NCBI RefSeq assembly: GCF_004359215.1
Contig: NC_090613.1
Span: 5,421,406 to 5,485,405 of the forward strand
Source of the DNA: Bremia lactucae
Lineage: Eukaryota; Oomycota; Peronosporomycetes; Peronosporales; Peronosporaceae
DNA length: 64,000 nt
Direction: 5' to 3'
The notes beneath the pieces are model-generated. The model was not told the origin of the DNA, searched no databases, and saw nothing but the letters and a program-made list of their open reading frames with translations. The translations under genes and the position numbers were made by a program. Shown piece by piece: positions 1 to 10,365 of the stretch (the first letter of the stretch is position 1; each line of letters opens with the position of its first letter).

Positions 1-6
1 CCCATA

Positions 7-1735
7 CTAATGGACTCCCAACAATTTATGGGATACGGGGAGGATCGCCATTTGACGCAGCAGCATGCGCCGAGGGTTTAACTCGTTGGCAAGTTTCGCA
101 TGTGCAAACACATGTGCTGACCCATTTATATAGTTTGGGCACCAAGAAATCTGGCTTCCAGAGCCGTAGGTCTTTTCTCTACCGAGATGACCACCAAGGA
201 CAATATCGTGTGCCTCAGAGAGGATTCGGTACTTCAAATCCTCATCATGAGGAACAACGGCACGCGGGGGGTCCGCAGTGTCTGTGCAATAAAGCAACAG
301 GTCGTTATCGATAGATAATTGATGTGACCTTGCACGCAAACGCGCCGGCAATTTACTCCTGAATCAGAGTTCTTTAGAGCTGGTAGCAGAGCTCACACTG
401 TTCATCCTTGGCGTAAGCCGAAAGGATTAATTCAGAAATAGGCGACATGATAGTCGTTAAATGAGAGAGCTCATAATCCGGCCTGCGTGATAACCCAGCC
501 AAAGCATTCTGCTTGCTAGGCTTATACTTCACCTCGAGATTGTATTCCGCGAAAAGGATAGCCATCGGGCCATTCTCGCGGGAGATGGGGCGACTTAGTT
601 GCCATGCGTAATGACGCGTGATCTGTATATATCACAAACGGCTTTGAGCCGAGCAGATGAACTCTGAATTTGACGAGAGCATACTTTATAGCTAGTAACT
701 CTCTGTCATGAACTGGCTTGTTCTTTCCGCAGCTTTAAGCTGTCAAGACTAGAATGCAATAACACGTTGACGCCCATCAACATCTGTTTGTAACAGAGCA
801 GTGCCAATGGCAAAATCCAATGCGTCACAGACGACACTGAAAGGCGCCAGGATCGCGGCATGGATAATACTATCCTTAATTGCTCGAAAAGCATTATGTT
901 CTGTGGTATTCCAGCACCATTCTGTATCCTTTTTAAGGAGATTAGATAATGGCCTAGCCATATCAGCGTAATTTTCGCTGTAATTTGTGTAAATAATTGG
1001 CGAGACCCAACCCTTAAGCAAATCCTTTTGGTTTCTAGGATCCGACCAATCTATTATGGCTTTTGCCTTAGCGGGATCCACTCTAAGGACTCGCTTTCCA
1101 ATGAAGCATCCTAAAAAAGGAATTTCGTCTAACCGACCCTGCTCCGCACGACTATGGACAAAAATGTCATCGAAATAAGTCTGTGCATAACCTCGATGAG
1201 GGCGGAACAGTTGCGTCACTACACGATTGAGGTGCTAACCGCTGTAAGTGGAATATCGCTAGCTCGCCAAAGAAGTTGGTACGAATTATCGACTACGCCC
1301 AGTGCACTGTTCATTGTACATTCCACCATATTGATCTGAAGAACATCCTTTCTAGAAATGTGGGTTTGTGCTGGTATAATGGCAACGTTAAGCTTATTAT
1401 AGGGCATGTACAAAGCGCCATTTACCATTTGGCTTTTTGACACAAAATGTCGGTGTCGAATGAGGAGATTTGCTCTCTCGTACCATTCCAGCCTCGTGCT
1501 TAGCACGGAAGAAATCGTCAATGACGTCACACTGGTCCTTTGGTAAAGGCCACTGTCGTGTGACACAGTATTTGGCTCCAGCTTGAATGGTCAGTTGATA
1601 ACAACCATCGACTATTTTGAGCGCAATGTACATCGTACATCCCACCATATTGTTTATAGGACATCCCCCCATTCTAGGCATGAGTATTAAAGCCGGGATA
1701 GAAGCAGCGTTAAGCTTATTAAGGATCCTAATCAA
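7..1735 (-). pseudogene. Ty3/gypsy pol remnant (RT, RNase H, integrase zinc finger)
   Basis: Broken gypsy polyprotein read right to left. 1735-1397 holds the start of reverse transcriptase (a KPNGKWRF-type stretch). 1219-749 carries the end of RT and the RNase H start (TYFDDIFVHS, then FSVVCDALDFAIGTALLQ). 565-374 has the RNase H tail (LEVKYKPSKQNALAGLSRR). 351-7 has the H2C2 integrase zinc-binding region (LSEAHDIVLGGHLGREKT). The frame changes several times, and the RT section also contains duplicated scraps (the phrase around 1300-1440 recurs at 1600-1720), so it cannot make a working protein. The window starts inside the element, so integrase core and one LTR are not seen. Confidence 0.85.
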
Positions 1736-2234
1736 TTTAAATGACGGACACCTCTATCCGGGGTACAACGGATGGTGGATTTTTACATACCACATCTTTG
1801 AATTTCTTAACTAAGGAATAGAATGGATCCGTAGGATCTTCAAGGATCGATCATCCTCTTCGCGCAATAAGCGCAGCTTTTATGTCCTCCAGGACACCCT
1901 CTATTTCCTCAGATGTCTTAACGTTGACAGCTAGAGGGCGAGCCTTCAGCTCTGATTCAGGTACAGAGATGTACCGAGCTGGCATAGATGCCGCAACGTG
2001 ATATTTACCTGGTCGATGAAGGAGGATCCATATCGTATGAAGGCTTCAAGCCTTGCATGCAGGACCTCTGGTCCCTGGGATATAATGAACTCTGCATGTT
2101 TAAGCCCAAACAAAGTTTTGAGCTTGTCATACCCGCGCGCGTTGCGCCTCCAAAAGTTCTGGAACCTTTTCCATTTCAGAAACAAACTTAGTCTCATAAA
2201 GAGAAAAAATCTCAGGCGTAAATTGACTACGAGT
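1736..2234 (-). other. Probable retroelement internal sequence, unassigned
   Basis: A minus-strand open stretch at 2242-1946 (about 98 codons) lies directly upstream, in sense, of the gypsy pol remnant and may be a decayed gag part. I recognise no domain. The rest of this interval shows nothing I can name. Confidence 0.35.
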
Positions 2235-2830
2235 GCTACCACGTGCAGCGGAGCCCTTGCTCCTTAAGTCAGAGGAAGACTTATATACTCAAAGAGTCAG
2301 TCAGTTCTATAAAACTAGTAGCTGTAACAACCCAGGGAGTCATACAAACTAGTATAGCTTAGTGAATCCTGGTTTAAGGGATTCACGGGTTTGTAGAACC
2401 AAGTGGCAACTAGTAAACACCTCAGAAAGGCTTCTGTCTCTCACAGATCAATGCGCGAGCCTTACGAAGGCACTAGACGATTCAAGATCAAAAGAGGAAC
2501 TGAATTATATTTACTTATATATATCTAGAACCATACCCTAGCTAATTTAAACTAGATTTCGGCCACCAGATTTATGTCTGGCGGTGATTAAGTAATTACC
2601 TATTTTAGGTAGGATAAAAGGGTATTTCACGTATCAAGTAAATGTACCACAACAACGGTTCCAACCGATGTGTGCCTCATCACAGTACTGCTCCAGTATT
2701 TGCTAATCTACACTGTTAACAGTGTAGACAAGGTGCTTCCGATTAACACACGTACACGACGTGCAGAGGAAGATTGAATAGCTGCTAAGCGATCGCTCAG
2801 CAACAAGACAAAACTAAGAAGTTCTATGTT
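2235..2830. repeat. Scrambled LTR fragments
   Basis: 2240-2310 matches, inverted, the end of the family D LTR near 47190-47270 (AAGGAGC..GCTCCGCTGCACGTGGTAG). 2430-2540 matches the middle of the same LTR (47000-47090) in the direct orientation. 2640-2800 resembles LTR tails carrying the ACGTACACGACGTGCAGAG box found in family C. Opposite orientations within 500 bp mean this is a mosaic, not one LTR. Confidence 0.55.
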
Positions 2831-2863
2831 TGGGAAAAAACCTTACAATTTAAATGTTTTGTA

Positions 2864-4330
2864 CAGTCATCCTCTACTATCTTATAGCCCCAGTGGCAGG
2901 TAAATCCTATCAACTAGTGAAAATAATAAAGTAGCGGAAATATCATTACTAGATTTAATTTTTGTAAGCACAACAATAACCCCTTGTTTATTAGGGGCGT
3001 TCATAGGTGGGTTACAAAGAGGATCAGCATGCTGATAGGTGACCATATAACAAAATTGTAATGTTTCATCAATCAGAAACGTGAAAGCGGTAGACCAAAA
3101 GATGAGCCAGTCACTGTTGGCTTCTTGGGCAAAGGAGCGGTTCAATCTCTTTAATGGAATCAACCACGCTACAATCAGCAGCAACATCCTCAAATATAGT
3201 GATCAGTCTGAGGATATTGGTCTGACGGAGCTCAATGCCGAACGGCCCCGGATTGTTCAATTCCTTGTTGTGGAGGAAGCTGTTGCCTTCTGGGTACTTC
3301 AGTGCCAGAGTCGCGGAGTGTCCTTAAATGGGGATCACATCAAGATGAAACCCAAGACCTTTGCACAAAGCCTCAATGTTCCAGATGATGCAGTTGAGTT
3401 TTCTGCTGACTGGCTGCACAAGTTCCAGCAGCGACACCATCTACGCTCTATTCGGATCATGATGAGAGTGGTTCTGCCGACAATGAAGCAAATGAAGTTG
3501 CTTTGCCTGCTCTTCGGGCCACAATCACCAAGTACAGTCTCGGTGATGTCTTCAACAGGGATGGAATGGGTAAGGAAGCGTTGTTGGATAACTTTTAGAG
3601 CGATATATGGCTAAAAAAAATTAACCACTTCCCAGGCCTCTTTCATAGTAGGTCTCCAGAAAAAACAATTTCGCATCAGCAAGTTGAGGGTCTGAAAAAT
3701 ATTGTTTGATAGATGTTTTCTTGTTGAGTTTTAACATTCTTAATCATGTCCGTAGACCCGCTTTACTCTTGTCTTAAAGAAGATGCGGACGAATAAAAAA
3801 AGCATCCGCCCTTTTTTCGGGCATGCTAAGAAACTGCGTGCTTAAAAAAAGACTGGTGCTCAACTGGGATTCTACTATCAAAACAACAAAAGGCCTCGAT
3901 GACCGGTGTACTTTTCCAGGAATTGTTGCAAAGCTAGAAATTGACATGAAGGTTTGTTCTGATTCATAAAAAACTCAGTATTCTGCTCTCATCACCTGTT
4001 GCTTTAAAGAAACAGAAGCGCATGATCCTTCTTCCTTGACAATGCTCCCCACATTTGGAAGGGACCTTTAACTTATTCACGTCAATGTTCTCCTCCTTAT
4101 GCCCAATGCAATATCCAAAATTCAACCCATGAATGCTGGCATCATCACAGCATTCAAACGCTAATATCGCCGCCATCACTTTCAGAATTCCTTGACTGTG
4201 ACGAGCGTGGAGAGTTTGAGTTGGACAAGGTGGACCAGCTCACATCAATGCGTTGGTCATGGCAGTCTTAGACGATATCACGTAGAACTGATGGCAACTG
4301 CTTCCACCAGATCGGTCTCTAGTGGAGCGC
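2864..4330 (+). pseudogene. pogo/Tigger-like DDE transposase, decayed
   Basis: 3081-3470 translates as a CENP-B/Tc5-type DNA-binding N terminus: QSLLASWAKERFNL, then VAFWVLQCQSRGVSLNG and WLHKFQQRHHL. Downstream, in shifting frames, come a damaged catalytic start (GDVFNRDGMG near 3540, for the family's NMDETGL), TGAQLGFYYQNNK near 3850, and VNVLLLMPNAISKIQP followed by MNAGIITAFK near 4080-4160, the usual tail of the DDE core. CAGTCATCCTC at 2864, preceded by TA, may be the left terminal inverted repeat; I do not see a matching right end. Stops and frameshifts make it non-functional. Family knowledge: pogo/Tigger elements move by cut and paste and use TA targets. Confidence 0.75.
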
Positions 4331-4559
4331 ATCTAGCAACCAAAACTAAACGTGTGCACATGAACTAGGAACAAAACATCACTCTCAATGGATGTTGACC
4401 TATTGAAGCTCTTTTAAACTTACTAGAAGAGGAGAAAGTGTACTACAGGTTTCGAAAGCATGCAGATGGAAAACTCCGGTACCCCAAACTCGGCTGTATC
4501 GCTAGCTCGCATCTTTTGTGTGATTACCGGCTTTATCATAGATTCGATATACAAAACTA
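4331..4559. other. No gene seen
   Basis: Low-information sequence between two transposon relics. I see no coding, RNA or repeat feature I can support. Confidence 0.4.
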
Positions 4560-5160
4560 ATAGGTAAATGGTAAAAAGGAGACATCCAATTATTCCTAAG
4601 TGCATGCACGCGTTTCGTTTTAAAAATAAGATGCCTCTCTTCACACCGTTGGCGTCATACCAACAAATCAAACCATGTCACTTTCGTTTTGCTTCCTCTC
4701 GGAGGAGAGCGAACCCGTTTATACTTGCGCTCTTGCACAGTTTCGCGATTGCGTAAGCGCTATGATTGACGGGCGAAAAATGGTGACGGTCGTCGACCGA
4801 GAACTCGCCCTCATTTCTGGCGAAAAACATGCCTTTCCGAATGCTTTAGTTTTAATTTGTTTTTGGCATATTAACAAGAATGTGCAGGCCGATTGCAAAG
4901 CACACTTTCAAACAGACGAAGCATATAGTGAGTTTTGGAAGCTGTGGCTGTCACCGTGCAATTCCGCTGAAGAATAGATCTCTGAGCCAATCTGCACGGT
5001 GTTTTTTGTAAAATTTGCTCGCTGGGGAGGCACAAAGTATTGAGATTAATCGGCAAATGAATGTGGAGATGTTGAGGGTACCGATACGCTTGCAGCCAGA
5101 ATACTGGTCTGCAGTTGTTCGGAAAATATCGCCATTTGCTCTATTCGAGGTAATCAATGT
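4560..5160 (+). pseudogene. MULE (Mutator-like) transposase fragment
   Basis: 4675-4977 encodes LSFCFLSEESEPVYTCALAQF followed by VVDRELALISGEKHAFPNA and LVLICFWHINKNV. This is the catalytic centre of MULE transposases: the middle acidic residue (VVDRE) and the downstream CxWH-like turn. Upstream frames around 4560-4675 give a plausible start of the same domain (TPLASYQQIKP). The domain stops at 4977 and nothing convincing follows, so only a fragment of the core survives. Confidence 0.7.
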
Positions 5161-5821
5161 AAATTAAGTGACAGCAATCATTTCCTTTATTTTTCTACGA
5201 ATTGGATATATGATGTTTTCGGTGCACGGAATGTACCAGCTTGCCATACAACCTGGTCCCCAGACGTTGTGTCTGGAGTATTTAACAAGTCAATGGGGCT
5301 ACCGTGATAGCATAAGCTGCGGGAGATGATAGAAAACGCAAGTTCGCTGGTGGTTTCTGACTTTGACCGCCATTGGTGGTTGCAGCAGCCACTCCATTTA
5401 GCTCATGCAGTGGGACGCGTGTTGATGAACACAATCGAATCAGTTGTGCGTCGCCATGCAGGAATGGATTCGCATCAGCAAAAGCAGCTACAGACAGCAG
5501 TCCTCGGCTTTAATGCTACGGAAAATTTTGAAGTGACGAACCACATGAAGTCCGTACACGCGGTCGTCCCCCTTCAGGATCGCAGCGACCATCGCGCCGG
5601 GATCAATTTTTTTCAACGAGCTATAAGCCTTAGACAAAGTAAAGTCACGACTACCAGGAGTCTGGCTAGGGCTTGTTCATCAAGTCCCTGCGCCATAAGC
5701 CCTGCCACCTCCCGATGATATTCGGAGAGGTGGGGAAAATGAGCATCATCAATGTTGACGCTCATCCTCATGTACACACGCAGAGATGCGGGTCGTGGGA
5801 AGGATTTCTAGTGCTACCAAG
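5161..5821 (-). pseudogene. Gypsy internal fragment beside LTR A
   Basis: Read on the minus strand from 5821, the sequence adjoining the LTR gives gag-like text (DDAHFPHLSEYHREVAGLMAQ and LDEQALARLLVV) before stops. This is what should follow a minus-sense 5' LTR. 5161-5330 is unassigned. A plus-strand open stretch at 5326-5718 is present, but I recognise no family in it. Confidence 0.45.
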
Positions 5822-6372
5822 TGTAGGCAGGCACGTCGTAATGCGGCCACGCTCTACTTAGACACACGCCCTAGCACAGCGAGGAAGCGGTTTAACCAGT
5901 TTCTCTTGCGTTCAGTGAGGAAGTTGTGGTAAGCGCGTTAGCGACCTCACCTAACGCACTAAGTACTTTAGTTAAGTGTCGTCACGGGAGCGGTAATACG
6001 GCTCCTCGTGCGCACTTACCAAGTAGGAAGTAGTTTTCAGACTGATTTATATTTAATGCGATTGAATATAAACACCTATTTTTACCAATTAAAATGTCTC
6101 TCTACAGATAACACTAATATGTATTGCGAGCGTATCTTTCTAGATACCTCGCGTAACGGATGACGCTAGCCGTCATCAGGATGCGCTGGGCGTCATCCTT
6201 CCTAATGTGAATGCACCTATGTGCATCACATACACAAGGGTTGGTCACAAATGTGAACCACACCCGAGTGCTGGGTCAAATTACTATATTTATGTAATTG
6301 ACCATCCCCTTTAGTACATCAAGTATACTTAACGGGGACGCTGTAACATAAGGGCAAATTAAACCCATTGCA
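5822..6372 (-). repeat. LTR, family A (minus sense)
   Basis: About 551 bp matching 30513-31056 in the opposite orientation along its full length, including the CATCCGTTACGCGAGG and GTGACCAACCCTTGTG stretches. In sense it starts TGCAATGGGTTTAATTTGCCC (compare TGTAAGGGCTAAAGTTGCCC in the other copy) and ends near TGCCTACA, the TG..CA form expected for LTRs. Confidence 0.8.
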
Positions 6373-6594
6373 TCTCATATGCACCTAACACGGCTTATCA
6401 GACACCCTTGCGTTTGCTATTACTCGCTAACAGAAAATCGTATATTCAACGAGTGTCATTTTTAAGCGTACTATTTCGTAGTGCCCTGCACTGTTTAACT
6501 TGCGAAATCATTTCAATAAGCCTCATTTTATAGAAGGCTCTGTACCGAAATTTTAAAAATATGTTGTACGTGTCCTCCTGAGCATCATGTTGCT
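6373..6594. other. No gene seen
   Basis: AT-rich spacer between LTR A and the gag remnant. Nothing supportable. Confidence 0.4.
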
Positions 6595-7545
6595 CAGTTG
6601 AAGCAGTTTGAGGCATTGGTGCTCGGACAGCGGAGAGCCGCGTTCAAGGCACAGAGCCATGCTGCGGCGGAGTCCGTCACTCAGACTCGGGATGAGCTGA
6701 GGCATACGCAGGCTCGGAGGGAGGCTCTCAGCAGGACTGTTGAGATGCTCTCTGCCTGGCCGCATCATCCGAGGCCCATTCGGATGGACCCGCCCAAGTT
6801 CGATGGAGCTGCAGCGCACACGATTGTCCACTGGCTTTTAGCCGCGGAGCAATGCGGTGTCGCGCAGCTCATCGAGGACGAAAGACGGATTAAGTCGTAC
6901 GCCATGTCGCATCTGCGCGTTAAGGCCTCAGAGTGGGCTTAATCGGCGCTTATGGCGTACAGAAATACGTTCTCTACATGTGCGATCTTTAAGGAAAAGA
7001 TTCTCGCCATGTACCAGCCGCCGAACAACGAAGTGTTGCTTCAGGCGCGCTTCTTTGGAGCGCGACAGGCGAGGCGATTTCTGCAAGAGTATGTGCAAGA
7101 GATGCGCTCGCTGTCGGCGTCCATTACCGTAGGTCCGATTTCAGGCCACATTAAGGTGCCCACGTTTATGGACGGACTACGGCATGGCCCATCGCGACAG
7201 GCTCTTATCAAAAAGGTGCTGTCGACGATGGAAGGGGCAATCCAAATTGCCTGAGCTGAGGAGCAATCCTACAACAGTGCCTCGGAGACAGCTTGGTATA
7301 AGCCGTCGGCCGAGAGGTCAGATGTCACCCCCCTGGAGTTGGGCAATGCAGACGTGGTCTGTTACAAATGCGGCAAGCGTGGCCATATGATGGCTCGATG
7401 CTATGCCAGGGTCCCTGCTGGGGCAAAGATGCCCAGCAAGAGGACTCCCTACCCGAATGGCGATGGCAAGAATCAAGGTCACAAATTTAATGGAAGGCCG
7501 CCAAGTGGACTCAGATTCACTAACTCTTTGCGCAGACTGAAACTT
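6595..7545 (+). pseudogene. Gypsy gag remnant, copy 1
   Basis: A Ty3/gypsy capsid reading (RMDPPKFDGAAAHTIVHW, IFKEKILAMYQPPNNEVLL, FLQEYVQEMRSLSASI) is followed by a CCHC zinc knuckle, CYKCGKRGHMMARC, near 7360-7402. Two in-frame stops (TAA near 6940 and TGA at 7252-7254) break it. No protease or pol follows. The first about 390 bp differ by roughly 5-6% from copy 2 at 12587, where the first stop is a sense codon (TAC); the rest is identical as far as I can read. Confidence 0.85.
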
Positions 7546-8133
7546 TTAATTTCCTTACCTACCTAGGCGTACATTAGCACTATGCATGCAAAAATTAGCC
7601 AATCAAACGAACCGAGGGAATTCTACCAAAAATTGAGGCGATTCCTTCATTTGCAATACCAAAATATTTAATTACCTAATTACGAGTTACAACCTCGTCA
7701 AATATGTGTTGGGGATGTAGTGGAAAATGTGTTCAAGGCTTTTCTGCGACCTTATACTTGCTAATTTATCAACGCTGAGAAGAGTCGCTCGACTGTCTTA
7801 GCGCTGATAAATTAGCAAGTATAATGTAATGCAAAGCATTCAGCTTCCTGTTTCGGACACGATGCGATCAATGCGCTAAAACGTCTTTTATCGGGCACGT
7901 AAGTGCTGCGACTCGAATATCACGTGCTTTAGAAGCCTCCTGACTTCTCATATATCTAACGTCTGGTGAAAAATCGAAAATATCTGACGGAAGTCTATCC
8001 TAAGGTCGTGAGCTTAAAATTCTTAGTTGAAATAACCACTCTTTTACATGAAGTTTGCTTCAATTGGCTTAAATGTAACAGTACAACTTTATCAAATCAG
8101 AAACGTGCATAGACCCTGTGGCTCATCGTAAAA
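7546..8133. other. Intergenic, upstream of the K+ channel gene
   Basis: AT-rich, non-coding, and containing the hairpin described separately. It should hold the channel promoter. I cannot name an initiator with confidence. Confidence 0.4.
7752..7824. repeat. 73-nt near-perfect hairpin
   Basis: TTATACTTGCTAATTTATCA begins the left arm and its reverse complement ends the right arm; the arms are about 35 nt with a very short centre (AGTCGCTCGACT). Only a few mismatches occur, near the middle. It may be a foldback/MITE relic or a cruciform-forming site about 310 bp upstream of the channel ATG. Confidence 0.85.
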
Positions 8134-9922
8134 ATGGTGCAAAATGAGCACCGCCACTTGCTACCCAAGAGTGACGATATCAACGTGCGCTTATCCTTAC
8201 GAGGTCCACTGACGACGGCTTCTCCAATCCTTAGTGCACAAGTGTCCCGTGAGTATACCACGCGCTCTTGCACAGCTTTGCGTGCTGATGTTTGGACACT
8301 GCTGCACTACCGTTCGTCACTCAAGGAGCGTTCAAGAATACAGCGTGCTTCCTATGTACTCGAGCTGTGCGTTTTGGTACTTATCAGCCTTAATGTGGTG
8401 CTGGCCATGTATGTTTCGGCCTCTCCACCTGGCTCTGCGCGTAAGTCGAATATTGAATGCAGCCGAGTCATTGAGATGATACTAATAAACTCATTCGGAT
8501 GTGGTGGCAGCGGTGACAACGTCCGACTGGTACGAAATCTTCCTCTACGTGTCAACGGCACTATTTACGATCGAGTATATTCTGCGGCTCTGGGCGTGTG
8601 TGGAAGATGACCGTTATACCCATCCAATCCGCGGAAGGTGGGCTATGAAATGAACAAGGCGTCATCGATAAAGCTGTTGTTTGTCATAAACTTGTTGCGC
8701 TTAGGTTGCGGTGGATGTTTCGGCCAATGTCCCTCATTGACCTCATAGTCTTGATTCCATTTTACCTGGAAATCTCGATGGAGAATCGGTTTGTTGGTTT
8801 GCTGAAGTAATTGATAGACGTGGCTGATGAGGTGGTGGTGCTTGTAATTTCATGTAGAGTATCTGTATCATCGCGTGGCGTGTTGACGCTGCGAGGGTTT
8901 CGATTGTTGCGAATTATGTCATTTTTGCACTTGGAACGCTCGTATCGAGCAATGAAGAATCTGCGCGAAATTTTTGCACTAAAAAAAGAAGAGCTAGGAG
9001 TTGTTAGCTACTTGACAGTTGTTATTGTGCTCACGTCCTCAACAACCATGTATGTGTGTATCGAGCGACGCACGCCTGTCGTTCTTATGGGGCTAATCAT
9101 AATGCTATGATTCATCATGGCAGCTTTTTCCTGGAGAACCCTGCCCAACCCAAGGTGTTTACAAGCATTGGCACATGTTCATGGTGGGCGATTGAAACGA
9201 TCACTTCACTTGGATATGGTGACATTGTCCCCGTTACTGCTGCTGGTCGAGCGTTTTCATCCTTGCTGGCAATCTGGGGCATCATTCTGTTTACAATCCC
9301 GGGTAAAGACACAAGTCTAAACCTCATCTGAGGTGTACCTCACTTTATGTTGTAATATTTTTCTAGGTGCCATTCTAAGCAGCGGCTTTATTGAGGTAAT
9401 GTTACAGAAGCAGGAACAGAAGAATGAGCTAGCAATAGAGGAATCAATTCGGCTTTCTATGACACGAGGACTGCGCTCACTCAGCTCCAGCAATCTTGCG
9501 TTTGCAGGTTTTTTTGGCTCGAGAAGATAGCCACGTATAATCGCACTGATCTTTGTATTCTGGGCATCATAGGCACTCCAAGCACAGAATTGTACTCCCC
9601 TGGAGAAGTAACACATAAAGCTCAATCTTCCACCTCGACCACTCCTTATGATTGCAAAACTTTTGCGGCTTCTGCAGCCTCAATCGTGCGGCTGCAGCAA
9701 CAAGTCGACGGACTTCACGCATCACAGGTTCATTTTTAAGAATCTTTTTTAGGAACGAAATCGTTAAATCGTTGCATGATGCAGGTGCAGATCCATGCAC
9801 AGCTTAATCGACAAGAGAGTCAATTGCAAACCATTGCGGCACTTCTCAAGGAGTCGCTCGCCCAGCTAAAACCTAACGATATTGCCATGCCACCATTCAG
9901 CGCGATCGTTCCTCCCGAGTAG
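8134..9922 (+). CDS. Voltage-gated potassium channel, copy 1
   Basis: Six-transmembrane K+ channel of the Kv/KCNQ-like VIC family, expected in a membrane and passing K+ on depolarisation. Proposed exons: 8134-8440, 8511-8637, 8705-8788, 8858-9049, 9124-9302, 9367-9507, 9573-9727, 9785-9922. All introns are GT-AG, 57-74 bp, and the coding sum is 1323 nt (440 aa). S1 is about residues 71-97 (SYVLELCVLVLISLNVVLAM), S2 107-130 (YEIFLYVSTALFTIEYILRL), S3 155-170 (LIDLIVLIPFYLEI), then S4 with spaced arginines (LRGFRLLRIMSF), S5, and a pore with filter TSLGYGD at about 264-270, leucine replacing the common valine. S6 is LLAIWGIILFTIPGAILS. The tail has a coiled-coil-like stretch (LNRQESQLQTIAALLKESL). 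The apparent stops in genomic reading all fall in introns. No ankyrin or cyclic-nucleotide domain is seen. The first ATG follows non-coding sequence; an upstream exon cannot be excluded. Confidence 0.88.
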
Positions 9923-10015
9923 AGATTATGGTGCCGAATTAGATAGTGCTTCAGCCAATCACTGCTCTGGATTATATAGTATCAATGCCATAATTTAAAC
10001 GAGCTGCTTGCCATC

Positions 10016-10364
10016 ATGCAGAGTACGACGTCAACAAGCTTAAGCTTTTACATTTTGCATCACTAATTACCGTTACGCAGATCCTCATGAGGAAAAGCAA
10101 AAAGCTCTATTACAGCGCATCGCTGGATCCGTCGCCCGCCTTCACGAAGTCATTAAAGAAATTAATACTCAAATTGAGGTGTGTCCCATTTTTGCTGTTG
10201 CTTTACGTTGTTTGTTGATCATGTTATTTTCGTAGAAAAGCGATTCATTTCACGAAGAGCTGACATTCACATGCAAAGTGTGGAAGGGCTATGAAAGCCG
10301 CGTTCAGTCGCACTGCGACACGGCAATTGCTAACAATGGCTACAGCAGCAGCAGCAACGCTTGA
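10016..10364 (+). CDS. DAD4: DASH/Dam1 complex subunit DAD4-like, copy 1
   Basis: A small gene of three exons: 10016-10022 (ATG CAG A), 10081-10178 and 10236-10364, with introns of 58 and 57 bp. The coding sum is 234 nt, 77 aa. The protein starts MQNPHEEKQKALLQRIAGSV, followed by ARLHEVIKEINTQIEKS and LTFTCKVWKGYESRVQSH. This lines up along its length with fungal Dad4 (about 72 aa; start ENPHEEQ, a heptad-rich middle, and a final xxMWxxYxxxVxFH-like block). Dad4 is a subunit of the DASH ring that couples kinetochores to microtubule ends. The 7-nt first exon is inferred from the GTACGA donor and TTACGCAG acceptor that turn the codon into the conserved N of NPHEE. The gene starts 94 bp after the channel stop. 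A LINE begins within about 40 bp of its stop, so its 3' end may lie in LINE sequence. Confidence 0.8.
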
Positions 10365-10365
10365 G

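Noticed and set aside
5326..5718. 130-codon plus-strand open frame as a host gene
   Set aside because: No family recognised; it lies between a MULE fragment and an LTR, and the minus strand gives gag-like text in part of it.
8441..9372. Stops between channel segments suggesting a pseudogene
   Set aside because: All fall within short GT-AG introns with consistent phases; S1-S6 and the filter are intact.
9500..9580. Apparent frameshift at a 7-T run in the K+ channel tail
   Set aside because: A GT-AG intron at 9508-9572 (65 bp, like the others) joins the two frames exactly, and the whole coding sum is divisible by three, so no frameshift is needed.
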